Of a stretch of 64,000 bases of DNA, positions 1-12,825 are shown one piece after another. Positions within the stretch are counted from its first letter, which is position 1, and each line of letters starts with the position of its first letter. Below the pieces are notes generated by a model. It ran no database searches. It saw only the letters and a list, made by a program, of their open reading frames with translations, and had not been told where the DNA came from. Made by a program: the position numbers and the translations under genes. This DNA comes from Colletotrichum lupini (Eukaryota > Ascomycota > Sordariomycetes > Glomerellales > Glomerellaceae). Location of the stretch: assembly GCF_023278565.1 (NCBI RefSeq), contig NC_064675.1:3596001-3660000 (forward strand), in the 5' to 3' direction.

Positions 1-1639
1 CCATTATTATATATAAACTCGGCCTTTTTTAATTATATTACTTACTTATTTAGCAAGCCCTCGGTATAAATCTTTAAATACTTTTTTAATATTTAATAAG
101 TTTACTCCGTTTAGCCGTCTATTTATAAGTAATACGTAGTAAATAATTAATAATATATCGCTCGTTTTTTAATAAACTCTTTTTAAAATACGCTTATAAA
201 GAGCTTATTTTTATTTATAATAATACTTTTTAGCGTACTAAACTTATATTTAACTTCTTAATATAAAATACTTATTATTTATATTACGTTGAGTATTTTA
301 ATAATAAGTAAGAACTTTACGAACTTTATTATATAATAAATAATAATTAAAATATTATTATACTCTATACCGTTATTACGAGCGCTTAGTAATAGCCTTA
401 TAATAAAGTTTATAAATATTTTTTAAAATAAATATAAAGGTAGTAATAGTAACTATAGCTACTTATATAGCTTATATTTTAAAGTTATAATTCCTAAATA
501 ATATTTATAGTTCTTAACGTATTTCTAAATATTTTATTAAATATTTTCTCAATAAAACTTTTTTTAAATTAGCTTAAAAGTTTTTATAGTTCTTATATAA
601 CTTACCCTATAATCGTCGTAATATTAACGAAGGATCTTTATTTAAAAAGACTCTATTTAAAGAATAATAAGTCTTTTTTTAAAAAATAGTATATTTTATT
701 TATTAAATAAATATACTCTTAGCTCGCTAGTTATAGTACGAACTTTTATTAATTATAATATATAAAACTCGTTTTTAGTTTATAATTTTTTAATAAGCTT
801 TTTAGTTTTTAATAAAAAATAAAAAATAAATACTATTTTACCCTTTATAAGCTCTTTTATAATAGGGCATAAAATATACTATTTTAATATAATAACCTTA
901 GCTCTATTTAACTTTTTTTTATTTTTATTAAACCGTTAACGAGCGTTTATTAATAACTCTTTTATTTTCTTATTTCGAGTTATTATAATAATAATTATTA
1001 TTATTTTATTAATACGCTTTATAATACGCTATTAATATAAGAGAGAGGATTCCCTATCCCTAGAGCTAACTAATATTTAATTAAAATCGTAAAAGGAGGC
1101 CTTAACTACTTAAATATATACTTTAATAGTATTATTTTATTTTTTTAAGCTAATTATTTTTTATTAAACGTTAAGCGGTAGTTCATTAATAAAACGTAGT
1201 TTCTAAGCTAGTATAAGGAAGACGTTTTTATAAAATACTTCCCTTTTTATATAATTTAGCTTTTTAAATAGACCGTCCGCTAGGTTCGTTTTCCTTAGTT
1301 AGTATTTTAAGTTAAAATTAAATATTAATAGTTTATATACTTACTTTACGAGCCTTTTTTAAAAATCTTATATTAATACGTTAATTACTTTTTTAAGTAC
1401 TTAATAATCCGTTAGAGTTATAAACTTTTATAAAAAGCCCTAGAGGTAATAAGCTTAGTACTCTAGCCCTTTTATTATAATAAATAGTTTTTATTAACTC
1501 GTAGCTTATTATTACTCTATATCTATAAGCTTTTATAATTAATAAGTAACGGGTTATTATTTTTTATTAGCTTATTATAATAAGATTATTATAATAGCTT
1601 TAACTAAAGCGTCGGTTTTTACTTATATAATATATTATA

Positions 1640-2470
1640 AGTTCTAATATATAAGTACGGTTACTAAAGTAAAAACGACTTTTAGCTAATTAAACGCCTC
1701 GTTTACTTCTTTAGTTTACTAAAAGTCCCTTATTTACCCTTTTTTTATTTTTAATAATATTATTATTAATATAATAATACCTAAGTATTTAATAATAAAC
1801 TTCTAATAAAAGTTATAGAACCCTAAGAATACTTAAATATCCCTAATAAACTTTAGCGCCTTTTAATTAGTAATTATTTATATTTATAACGAGTTAATCT
1901 CGATTCTTTTTAATATAATAATATAACCTAAGAACTCGACCTTTTTTTAATAGAACGAGTACTTTAATAGTTTAATAAAAAGCCTATATAAATATAAACG
2001 TTAGAGGACCTTTTTAATATCCTCTATATATTACTTTTTTATTATTAAGTAAATTATTAAATTATTTATATATACTATATAATAAGTATTTAATAAGTTA
2101 GCGAGCGCTCGGTAAATATACGCTTAGAACGTTATGGGTACATTCGTTAGCCCAAAAGGTATAATAATATATTTAAAATAACTATATTAGCTCCGGAATA
2201 CTATTTTCTATTAATCTTTTTTTTTTAATTTAGATATAGTAATAATTATCCTTAATATCTATTTTTAAGATCTATTTCGCTTTATAAAGCTTATTTAAGA
2301 GCTCGTTAATAAGTAGTAATAAGTATCGATTTTTTATAATTATTTTATTTAGCTCGTAATAGTTTATATAAAAGCATAGCGTACCGTCCTTTTTTAATAT
2401 AAAGAGGATTAGTACCCTAGCTTTATTAACTAAAAATGTAATATAACCGTTCGCTAAGTTCTTAATAATA
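1640..2470 (-). pseudogene. Ty3/gypsy-type reverse transcriptase relic
   Basis: Read on the minus strand, this segment keeps the order of blocks of a gypsy-class reverse transcriptase, with shifts between frames. KKDGTL lies at about 2374-2393, PFGLTNVP at 2136-2159 and YINNLIIY at about 2049-2072, where the catalytic YxDD has become YINN. EFLGY follows at about 1921-1941 and VFLGFYNFY at about 1807-1832. Stop codons are frequent, and many sit where this family normally has Gln or Arg/Trp, as expected when C to T changes create TAA and TAG. A possible RNase H side continues below 1750 but is too worn to place. Catalytic residues are lost, so the copy cannot be active. The assignment to Ty3/gypsy rather than copia rests on the FLGF and KKDGT context. 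Confidence 0.88.
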
Positions 2471-3085
2471 TATTTATTTTAGTATTTTACTTTTACTAAC
2501 TACTCGGGCGATTCTTAATATCGGTTATATAATATTAATATACGGTATTAATAAATACTTATACTATTTTACTAGACTATTTTTTTAAATTTTTTAACTT
2601 TTTAACTTTCCTTTTTATAAAGTTTATAACTACGGATTATAAATAATAATAAGCGCCCGACGCTACTATTTTATAAGCCCGCGCACTTAGCTAAGTTAAT
2701 TACTTTTTTAAATAATAATAGTTTATAATAATATAGTATTAGAGATGCCCTCGTCGCTATTATTAAGAATAATACCGACCTTTATAAGCACGATATTTAC
2801 CCTAATACTTTTAACTTTAACTCGTATATATATATATATTCGTTACCTCGTTTCCTTTATTAAAGTTAAAAATATTACTTCCCTTGCCGTTATTATTATT
2901 ATTACTATTACTATCTAATTATTTACTTACTCTTAAGTATATTTTATTAAAATACCGAGACGCTATTAATAACTCGTCGACCCTTAGGTCTTTCTTAATA
3001 GCTAGAAGTTCGATCTTATAAGTATTATATTAAATAACCCCGAGCTATAGAGAGACCGCTTTAATAAATATTATATTAGTAATAT
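2470..3085 (-). repeat. Inverted repeat arm A (retroelement, upstream of RT)
   Basis: Its reverse complement matches about 5855-6437. Shared landmarks include the 15-mer ctcgggcgattctta at 2503-2517 (reverse complement at 6391-6405), a TA run near 2823-2842 and a string of TTA/CTA triplets near 2891-2915. Relative to the RT relic it is the region just before the RT domain, probably protease and linker. Many C/T and G/A differences separate the arms, as expected after independent RIP. Confidence 0.82.
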
Positions 3086-5854
3086 CGATTTACGGAAGAC
3101 GGATAGATATATTATAATAAGCGTCGCCCTTATTAGCGCTTTTTTAATATAATAAAGTAGTATAAATAAGCCTAAATTTAATAATATAATTAAGAGCTTA
3201 AAAAGAGCGTAGGTGAGTTTATTAAATAGGAATATTAATAAGGAGAGGTTATTATTAAATAAGATAAAAAAAGAAAGTAAGGAGTAGTATTTAGCTATTA
3301 AAAAGGCGATTAATATACTATAATAGCGGGGTTATTAGTATTTTAAGTTTAGTTAGTATCGATAGTTAGTAATGGCTACGGCCGGCTATAGTTAGTTATA
3401 AAGTTTTATTAAAGTACGTAATAAAGATACTTAATATTAACCTTAATAAACTAGCTTACCCGTAAAAGCGAAGATGGCCCCTAATAAGGCAGACCGGACC
3501 CCAAAGGGTCTTAATAATATATATACGAAGCTTATTAAGTTATTTCTTATTTAATAAATAAATAAGACTATATAGTAGTTTAGTACTTAGAACTAAGTTA
3601 ATAGAATATTTTACTCCGCTATATAACTGCGGTCTCTTTATTAATTACTCGTTAAACATTTCTATTTTTAATTAAAATTCTAGTAATAGACCCCCTTATA
3701 ATTTAGTCTTCGTTACCCCCATAATACTTTTTATAATAATAATATATAATATATACGCCCTTTTATAATTTTTAATAATATTACGAACTATTACCTCTAG
3801 TTTAATAACTAAAATAGGCTCGTATAACTATATATTCGTTATTATATTAATATAAATACCCTCCTAGTTTATTAATAATTATAATAATAAAAAGTTTACT
3901 ATTCTTTTATTTTTATTAATTATAATAAATAGTTACTAAATCTTCCTTAGCTATTTATAATAATTAATAAAAAAGAGTATTAATTAGTAAGCTTTTTTTT
4001 AGCTTATAGCTTTACCTTAAAAGTCCTTTAATAAGGGAGCTATAATAGTAACCGGGGTTAACCCTAAGTAAGTTACGAGCTTAGTATTAATAATATCTAT
4101 TTTAAAGTATATATTTATATTAACTTCTATTAGCCTTTTAATAATATTTTATAGAACTATTACTCTACTTTTTATAGTTATTTTTATTAGTACTTTTTTA
4201 ATACTTAATATAAATATATTAAGTATATTATTTATATTTATTTATTTTTAACGAGTTAACCTTTATAACTCTTAGCTTAGTAATAACCCGTTAAATAGTT
4301 ATTAATATTAACTTTAATCGGAGGTACGTTAGCTTATTATTACCCCTACTTCTTAACTTATTCTTTTAGTACTTACTAAATATATAGCCTATTTTATTAT
4401 ATATAAAGTACTTAATATTATTATTACGACGTTTTTATAATAGCTTAGTATAAGTCTTTTTATTATATAGCTTTTATAATATTACTCTTAATAAGTCCCT
4501 AGAGCCTAGCCCCTTAGAGCTCTCCTTACTCTTTTTTTTATAAAAAGGGGATATTTAACGTAGTTATTTTAATAATAAATATAGCCTCTTCTTACTATCT
4601 TTTTATAACTAGTCGCCGCCCTTTTATTAATTTAATAACTATAGTTTATTAACTTCGTAAGCTATATTATATACTTTTTTAATTAAAACGCTATAATAAA
4701 TTAAATCGTTTTATAATTGAAATAGTAATCTAAAAAAGAACTAATATATTTCTACTTTCGAATTCTCTATATTTTTTATACTTAAGTTATAATAAATTAT
4801 TAATTACTTAATAAGGAATTAAGTAGGGGTCTAGCCCTCTTTTAGCTTTTTTATCCTTAGCTCTTTATAATATTCCTATTCTTAAGTCTCGGGGTCTATA
4901 TATTATTAATAAATAAATATTAAAAAGTTATTTTAAAAAAGGGGATTTTAAAAGCTCTTTTTATAATTATATTATTATGTTTATAATAATAGGGATATCT
5001 TAAATAAGGCCTATTTAATATACTATTCTATAATACTTTTTATATAAAGCTTATTACTTATTTTTATAATAATAATTTAGTTTATTATTTAAGTACTCGT
5101 AAACTCTTTTTTAATCGGTTTATAATTATAAAAAGAAGGCTTTTTATATTCTTATTAACTTAGATATATTACTAGCTACTTAGTAAACTATTAAACGAGC
5201 TCTTTATATCAACGCTATTTTTAGTTTCGATTTTTAATTATTATTTTTATTATTTTATAAAAATAAGTTATTATTAAGCCTATAGGGTTTATTAAACTAG
5301 TTATTTTAGTACTATTTACGCCTTTATACGCGCTTTAACTTTATATATTTAACGATTAATTATTAATAAACGCCTTATTTATAATAAATAAGGTCTTTAG
5401 GGTATTAATAAAATAACTAGCCCGTAAGAGTAATTTACCCTAGTTATCTTCTTCGTTTAGCTCTTTTATAAATACTAATATTTAAATAAGACTCGCCTTA
5501 TAATAAGCTCGTTTTTTTAAATAAAATAAAGTTAAATAGTTAACTCTAAATAGCTATAGCTCGTTAATACTAACGGTTTTTTATTAATAACTAAGTATCG
5601 TTTTATTAACGTTCTATTCGTTTTTATAATTTATTATTATTTATATTAATTATTTTATAAAAATAGAAGTTTTAGAATTATAAGAAATTAAGTTATAAAT
5701 ACTTAATTAGTAAGGTTATAATATAAGTATAAATATATTATAAAACTAAAGCTTATAAAGTCTTTTATAAAGGCTTTATTTTTTAAAAAGTTCTTTTATA
5801 ATACGATTCGTATATTAGTTACTAAGTTATCGGCGTTCTATTACTAGCCGTATC

Positions 5855-6437
5855 CCGAATTTATTATATTATTAAAGTAGTCTTTTTATAGCTCGGGGTC
5901 GTTTAATATAATATTTATAAAATCGAACTTTTAGTTATTAAGGAAGCCCTAAGGGTCGACGAGTTAGCGTCTTAGTATTTTAATAAAGTATATTTAAAGT
6001 AAACGGTTAAATAATAATAGTAATAGTAATAATAAGGGAAGTAGCGTCTTTAACTTTAATAAAAAAAACGAGGTAACGAATATATATATATATATATAAG
6101 TAAAGTTAAAAGTACTAAGGTAAATATTATGAGGTTAATATTATTTAATAACGGCAACGAGGGTATTTTTAATACTACTATTATAAGCTATTATACTTAG
6201 AAAAGTAACTAACTTAGCTAAGTACGCAGACTTATAAAATAGTAGTATTAAGTACTTATTACTATTTATAATCTATAATTATAAACTTTATAAGAGGGAA
6301 AGTTAAAAAGTTAGAAAATTTAAAAAAATAGTTTAGTAAGATAGTATGAGTATTTACTAATACCGTGTATTAATACTATATAACTGATATTAAGAATCGC
6401 CCGAGCAGCTAGCAAAGGTAGAATACTAAAACAAATA
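5855..6437 (+). repeat. Inverted repeat arm B, truncated at the RT border
   Basis: This is the second copy of the segment described at 2470-3085, in opposite orientation and about 2.8 kb away. Its last ~100 bases carry more CA/TG than the rest of the block, so this end was less mutated. Similarity stops at about 6437, where normal-composition DNA begins, just before the point at which the RT domain would start. The junction is therefore a truncation or rearrangement breakpoint. Confidence 0.82.
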
Positions 6438-8903
6438 TCGACCCTACAGCCTCCCCACCTGCCTCTTTGTAGGGAATCTAAACTTTACGGGTATCCTGAT
6501 CGCGCAACCCACATTCCGTGTTGATACCGACACGTTAATATGGGATCGTCAAAACAGAAGCTGTAAGTATTCGTACTGTGCAGGTTCAATAATCTTCCCG
6601 GTGCCTCAAGCAAGCGATCCGCGGGTGGCCAAACAACCTGTGTTCAGAAATCCACAGAAGTCGAAACTGCATACCATCCATGATCAGTGTCCGCTAACAG
6701 AAACAGACCATGTAACCATGGCCCCGCCCTCGCTTCCACGAGTGAGTCTTCCACAGCTGTGCTGACCATCAAACCTTATGGGCGCCAATGACTTTGAGAT
6801 CCCCCGATTCCATAACCGATTCGTTGCACTTCTCCGGATGACAGGAAAGGCGAGCTGAACGAACTGGCGGGCGTCGGACGTAACTCCGAGGGCAGTCGAT
6901 TCGACCAAGCCGTCTATTGTTTCTCGGTACGGATACTCAAGTGCGCGAGTACATTTTCTGGTCCGTCGTTCTGGATCGGCGAGTCATTCCGTCTTCCCGG
7001 GCGCCCACTTTGGGTATTTGTTGAACCCGCAACGAGCACGACCCGGCTTGTCCCTCTTGCAGACCGCCGCCCGTCAATAACTGACCGCTGCTGAACCATG
7101 TCACCTTTTACTCCTCTCCTCACGTCTGACGTTGAGTCCCTCTTCTCAACCCCTCTTCACTGCGAAAATAATAATGCCCGGTCGCCTAGTTCCCAAGCAA
7201 GTGTGCGGCTGCGCTATCCACAATAGGGAGATACGGCCGTCCCTTGTCCCGGTCTGACGATATTCCACACATTCGGACCTAGGTACCTAGGTACCTTGCG
7301 GGGATGTTGGACTACCATCATCGCCCTCTAAGCCCGGCCTGTCATGACGATCGCGACTCGAACTTGGTTTCGCAAAGGTGAACATTTATGAACGAATTTA
7401 GGGAACCTCGAGCAGAGCCGATTCGAGGTTTGTAGTTCAAAATACGGAGAGCTGCAGCCGCTGCTATAACCAGAGTGGTTGGTTGACAAGCGACTGCGTC
7501 CGGGTGTTCTACATCAAGTCAAAATTGAACGGCATTGGGCCAAAAGAAACCTCCCTCCTCTCGCCGTTGTCCCTCTCAAAGTGGCAACCCTAAAAAGGCC
7601 GAGTTGATAGCCCTGGCTATGATAACGGTCGTTAACTGCAACTTGGATGCAACCTGTACTAAGGTTTCCGCCGTTTCAGTGGCACTTGACCATCGAGCTG
7701 ATTTGCCGATCAAGATCCTTTGCATCGGTTTAGCATCAAGTAGATGTATATTTCCAAGCCGTGATTGTCCATATGCAGCGACAGTGTTTTCCATACTTTG
7801 CGATGGGGATTACCATTCGACACCAATGTTACGAAAATGGCTCCTGGGGACTCGAGCGTTGACTTTTTGCGACGATCAGCGTGTCCAAAACACGATAATG
7901 GCTCTCAAGGAGGGTCGCAGCTATGGCTGGGTCACCAGCGGCATATCCTTGGAGTACCCTACACAGCAGATGTAAGCTTGTTTATGCGATAATAGCATGA
8001 TCCCGCGATCCCTTAGTACATGAGATTCGGTAGAGAAGAGATGGAGAGTTTTTGCGGGCGAAAGCATGTCACCCCACCATCCAAAGTTCGAGTGTCCCGG
8101 GGCGCCGGCTGGTAACCCCCAGAGTTCCCGCTGTGCCGTTTTGGGTGAGCCGCTTTGGACCACGTAGGAGATCGACGTCTCACACGCGGGCTTCTTTCCC
8201 GTGTCCGAGGAGGCTAAGAAACGAAAGGTCGGCCGATGCATTAGATTCTCATCGAGATGTAGGAAAACGTGTCGACAGGGCTTCTGTTCGCCTCATCATC
8301 GGCAGTTGTGGTTGTTTTGCCCGGCTGCCATCCCCAAAAAGACGATTGACGAAGGGGGCAGATTGTGTTCCAAGCCGGGCAAACGCGCCTGTTTCGCGGA
8401 CCTTGATTTCTTGTCAGTATATGTGCAGACGGTAAGGCAGCTGTGTGTAGCCTGGTGCCTGGCTCTGGAGACAGCTCATGCCGTCTATCATTCAAGTTGA
8501 TCAGCTTCTGAAGCTCAAGACGTTTAGATCAAACAGACCGAGCCAGTTCGTTGGCACCAAGGCCATTGTTCGGCCATATTCCATGCGCGAAAACAGGAGA
8601 TTGGGTTGGTGGTCATTTCTTTTCCATTCAGGTTGCCGGTCCATGTCGGGCTTTCGTAGCCCGGCGCGGGAGGCAGTGCGTATCTACGTGTTGCATTGAT
8701 CGAATGTCCGCTCAGCAGGATTCTTCTGTCAATCCCATAACCCATTTCCTCCGTGATCTCTCGCAAGGCGAGAGCCCGCTGTGGGATCGACACAAAATAT
8801 GCTCCTATTTCGCGAAGCCGGAATAGAAGAACCGGTCAGCAAGCCAAATCCGGGCACGAGGGGTATCTTGAAAATAAAAAAGCACGCTTGGTAAGACAGA
8901 GGT
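6438..8903. other. Gene-free flank of the AT-rich block
   Basis: Base composition is ordinary here. ORFs of up to 146 codons exist (for example 7535-7975 +), but none has a recognisable domain and several overlap each other on both strands. A short CCTAGGTA-type direct/palindromic repeat lies at 7277-7297. I see no RNA gene. Confidence 0.5.
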
Positions 8904-9852
8904 TCATCGTGATCTATCAAACGACTTCCGCTTGCCTCCTCGTCGCTGTGGGCAGTCGGCGGCCCTGTGCCCCGGCTTGTTGCAGTTGTGGCAGTTGAAG
9001 GGCGCGTTCGGTTTTCCTGCTCCGGAGAAGCCGCCTGTAGCACCGCCGGAGATAGATGCCAGCTTATTTAATTTGACTTCCTTCTTCATTCTCTTCTCCC
9101 GGAATTCCTTGGCCTTCATAGACTCGCTTGATTTCTTCGCTTGTAGATTGACCCTTGTGCGCCCCTGGCCGCCAGACGCGAGGCCTTTTACGGCTTTCGG
9201 GGGTGTTTTTATCGAAGCATCTTCGTCGCTGGAGGAGGCTTCATCTTCGTCACTGGATTCATTACTGGAGTCGTCGGAATCGCTAGAGCCCTCGGAGTCG
9301 CTCGACTCGGGCTTCATCTTTTTGGGTGTCTCCTTCTTGGCATCCTGACATGAGTTAGCTAGGTTATTGCAAGACCTATGGTTTTGGCATTACCTTGGTA
9401 GCCTTCTTTCTGCTGCTTTCAATTTTCATCCTCCCAACCTGTGCAGTAGCAGTGGCTGCGGCTTCCTCCTCTCCATCGGCAACATCGATATCCGCGTATC
9501 CTACATAGACAATGTTCGGCGGCGCATTCTCTGTCTCGGTGGACTTGCCCCAAGCACCATCAAGAACCCAGTGCGTGTCTGCAAGCTCTGCTCTAGACGC
9601 CTCTAATGCCGACAAGCGCTTAGCTTCTTGTTGCTTCAGAGCCGCCTGAACGGCTGTTTGATCGAAGGAGTGAAAGTCGCCGGTGAGAGGCGAGTTTTGG
9701 AACTTGCGCCGCTTAGATGAGGGCTCTTCGGGAGAAGGTTCCGGCGTAGCATCCGAGGCAGCAGCTCTTTGCATGAACTTCATCGTCAACAGACGAGAGG
9801 ATATACCTCTACCCGGAGGTGTTTCGGGGACCATGTTGGTGCTCGGCGGCAT
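8904..9852 (-). CDS. CCHC zinc-knuckle protein, acidic/serine-rich
   Basis: Two exons, 9852-9394 and 9344-8904, are separated by a 49-bp intron (GTAATG donor, CTAAC branch point, TCAG acceptor) and give 299 residues. The N-terminal half holds a basic SKRRK stretch typical of nuclear proteins and an FHSFDQTAVQAAL segment. A strongly acidic Ser/Asp/Glu tract follows at about residues 165-195, then a Lys-rich region. A single CCHC zinc knuckle (CHNCNKPGHRAADC) sits about 30 residues from the C-terminus and is followed by a basic tail. CCHC knuckles bind single-stranded nucleic acid, so a nuclear RNA-related role is likely, but I cannot name the partner or pathway. The start is the first ATG of a long in-frame exon. 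It is expressed away from the RIP block and does not look mutated. Confidence 0.85.
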
Positions 9853-10286
9853 TATGGCAATCTGACTCGGAGTTCGCTAAGATTAGTTGGGATACAAATG
9901 AGTATAATGTGACAATTTTAATTGTTCAACGAGTGTTAGAGTCCAGGGATCGTGCTTCTGGGCTGTGTCGGGAGTCAAGAGTAGTATGATGAAGTCAGGT
10001 TGGGCTGTGGTACGCAAAAGTTGGAAAGAACCAAAATTCTGGTATTCTGCCGTGGTACATGCAAATGCGCGGCCACACCGCCCGCATCACACGTCTGGTC
10101 CGTGCACATAACTTCATGGGACCCCGCCGTGCCTGCTTCAACTTTCTCAAGTACGAACATATCAACCGAAAGTAAGGCAGTTGAGATTCTTTGAACCTTC
10201 CTCAGAGAATTCTCGCTGTCTTGGCCTCACTTCTCTGATTCTCACTACTGGATTTTGCTCTTATCACATCCCTTATCCTGCTATTC
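9853..10286. other. Intergenic: promoter side of zinc-knuckle gene
   Basis: This 434-bp spacer lies between the start of the zinc-knuckle gene and the end of the oxidoreductase gene, both on the minus strand. I see no ORF or repeat worth reporting. It should hold the upstream gene's 3' end and the downstream gene's promoter. Confidence 0.4.
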
Positions 10287-11775
10287 TCATATCTTGGACG
10301 CTTGCTCTCGCTGTTGTTCTCTCAATCTGCCAAGTCTCTCTGAGGTCATCTCAAAACACTCTGGTAAATCGGTATCCCGCCATGTTCCACCCAGTATCAT
10401 CTTTGCAAGGCCCGACGCACACGTAAAGATTCTCGCCATCCCTATGGAACCATAAATTCAGAGATTGGGCAATTTACAGGATGGATTGATCACTCACCAT
10501 GTCCATTGAAGCCGGCACAAACCCATTGTCCTGGGGAGCCATCAACCCTCCTGATAAAAGGCACCATGTCGGGCGTCATGCCGATGATACCTGTCCATGT
10601 GTGCTGGAGTCCCTCACCGTGGCGCAACTTCTCTGGCCTACATTCTGGTAGACAGTCATGCAAGTTGGCAACGGCATCATCGCGAATTTCCGTGCTAAAC
10701 TCGCTGTCGTCGGCCGTCTGTCTTTCCGCATACGCCGCTTGACTGACTTTAGGGCTTGCCGAGGCGGACCCGAGGATGATGATGCCGTCTGAACGGCGTT
10801 GATTGACCGAGTAGAACCAACGCAGGCCCCTACGCAGGGAGATGGTGCTCTGCAGCACCTTGCTGCCGGTGAGAGCCACAGGTGGTACGAAAGCATGGGC
10901 CTGCGCGCGCTCTGGTGTGACGAGGGACGATAGCTGCGGCAGCAAATGTGGTGCGAAGGCATTGGTGCAGTGAATGACTGTTGGCGTCGTTACAGTACCT
11001 CGTGGCGTATTGACATCCCAGAGAATCTGCTCTGCGCCAGATGATGATGGTGTCACCGAGATTGCTGGGCAATGGGTCAGGAACTGCACGCCTTTGCCAA
11101 TACATTGGGCCAGGAGCCATTGGGCCAGTTTGGCAGGATGGCCAGAACCTGCTGGCCATTCGTAGGCGCATAGAGCTTGCGGGACGCGTGTTTTTTTCGA
11201 GCTTCCGCGGCAGGGTAAAACTTGATGTGAGAAACGTCGCCGCCAGCACTCTGGTATGCCTCGAAGCTCTTGGCATTATGGTCTGCAAATTCCTGAGTCA
11301 GGCAAACGTCAAAGGTGGTCGTGGGGACAAAATCGAACGGCACGTTGTGCTTCTTTACGAAGTTGTCGACTGCAAGAAACACGGTCCTCTCATTGGCGAT
11401 AATCTTCAGGGCCTGCTCCTCGCCGTGGAATGATTTGTAGGCTGTGAAACCGCGAAAGGCGTCTGGTCGAATATGTCCTGCATTGCGAGAGCTGGCGCCG
11501 CCGGCTGCTTCCCTTGCTTCCAGTATGATGATGTCTGGTCCTGTTACACCACCCTCGACCAACTTAAAGGCTGTTAGTGCGCCGGAGATTCCTGAGCCGA
11601 TAATGACGTATTTCGCGGTTCTCGGTACGAGAGCTTCATCGTTGTAATTGAGGTAAGGGTATGACCTGGTCGTCTGTTGCCAGAACGATAGGCACGGATT
11701 GGTAACGGGAAGGCCAGTCATCATGAGTTGACTCTTTAGGGTAAGCAATTGTGATTGACTTTGTCGAGCATACAT
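10287..11775 (-). pseudogene. FAD-dependent oxidoreductase (DAO family), one frameshift
   Basis: The product is an FAD-dependent amine/amino-acid oxidoreductase of the DAO fold. GSGISG at residues 60-65 after a hydrophobic strand is the Rossmann dinucleotide-binding motif, followed by IIILEAREAAGGASSRNAGH. The C-terminal part has GEGLQHTWTGIIGMTPD and CAGFNGHGMARIF. The last exon is 10441-10287, after a 56-bp intron (10497-10442) whose donor splits the GHG codon. The frame breaks at a run of seven T (seven A in the sense strand) at 11191-11197. Upstream and downstream frames are each well conserved, and one extra base would restore a ~477-residue protein of normal family length. This is either a real indel or a homopolymer sequencing error, and everything else looks intact. 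Start chosen at MYARQ; an ATG 21 bases upstream is also in frame. It is divergent from the neighbouring MFS transporter. Confidence 0.85.
11191..11197. other. Homopolymer frameshift site (T7)
   Basis: The reading frame of the oxidoreductase is EARKK before this run. Afterwards the family-like continuation (TRVPQALCAYEWPAG, then GHPAKLAQWLL) is found only in the +1-shifted frame. The uncorrected frame runs into a stop about 35 codons later. Confidence 0.85.
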
Positions 11776-12825
11776 CGGTACCCGCGTATGGAACACCTCG
11801 CCTTATTAAGATGAGTTCATCGTGAGCGGACAGCCTCCACTGATGCTTAGACACTCTCTTTCGAACCTGCCTTCGGCTTTGTAAAACCGGTAGATGTCCG
11901 CGAGTCGATCCCCTTGGGTGAGATAAGCCTGGCGATAGCCATGATTCAACCTTTGCTCAAATCTGAGAGGTGTGTTGTTTGTAGCAATTTGTCGGGTACG
12001 TACAGGTGGGGACGAAGTCGGAGGCCCTTCCGATCCTCTGACGGCGAACATCGCTCCGCTCCCGCACCGATGGGGCCACAACCTCTCAACCCATTTCATG
12101 TCTCAAACCGAATACGGCAACTTGATGCATCAGCTAATGCAAGTAGATGCGCACAGATTACCCTTTTGTGATACAATCACAGTGGTCCGATCTATTTTGT
12201 GACAAGGGCATGGAAAACCTGAAGAAGGATCACGGCTCATAGTAAAGCGAGTACCCAAGTCGTCAAGTTGGGTATTTGTGTCTCTCAAAGGCACTCGTCT
12301 GCCGCGAACCGGCAAAGTACAATAAGCAGGAAGTCGAGAGAAGCAATTCAGGTAATAAGAGGCAAAACTGGATGACTGCTTATCAGCTTACCAGCCCCGG
12401 GGTATCTGCGGTCGTCGGAGGACCCGCCGCTCTTGGGGCGGCCAAGGCCGCTCCAATAAGAGTTCGGCCCGCGTTTGAGCACCGGCATCCCTCCCCCTCC
12501 TTCCCGAACCTATCTCCAGGTCCCAGCAAAACTGCAACGTCTGCCTATCAGATGATAACGGAACTTCTGCAACTTGAGCCGGGGTCGGGGGTAGGCCAGT
12601 GAGATAGACAGTTTTGACAAAACATGGGGTAATATAGTGCCGGGAAACCTTCCTTGTCTTATCTGGAAACCGCGTCCCGTTGGGTAGGGCAGAGAGAGAG
12701 ATGTGACGATCCACGCCCTATATAGACCTGGCGGGAGCACATTGTGCCTGCTATCATGCAGCGGTGTTCTTTGTGATGCCCTCCGTTCAAGGACATTAGA
12801 AATCTTTGCATAGCCAATCGACAAC
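11776..12825. promoter_or_regulatory. Divergent promoter, oxidoreductase / MFS transporter
   Basis: About 1.05 kb separates the two starts, which point away from each other. A TATATAG element at 12719-12725 sits 101 bases upstream of the transporter ATG and is a plausible TATA box for it. Small ORFs inside (for example 11806-12099 -) show no domain. Sharing of the promoter is an inference from arrangement only. Confidence 0.5.

Larger units (their letters stand above)
1..6437. mobile_element. AT-rich RIP-degraded retroelement block
   Basis: This block is visibly far richer in A and T than the rest of the window. CA and TG dinucleotides are almost absent while TA is everywhere, and no ORF of 60 codons survives on either strand. 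That pattern is the signature of repeat-induced point mutation (C to T in CpA), a premeiotic fungal genome defence. Recognisable retroelement protein motifs remain on the minus strand (see the reverse transcriptase relic), and one segment recurs in inverted orientation. CA/TG dinucleotides return from about 6330, and base composition becomes ordinary at about 6437. I could not define long terminal repeats. The region most likely holds two or more truncated copies of one LTR element and no functional gene. Confidence 0.93.

Noticed and set aside
7535..7975. 146-codon plus-strand ORF near the AT-rich block
   Set aside because: Overlaps other ORFs on both strands and has no recognisable domain, signal peptide or gene-like codon pattern.
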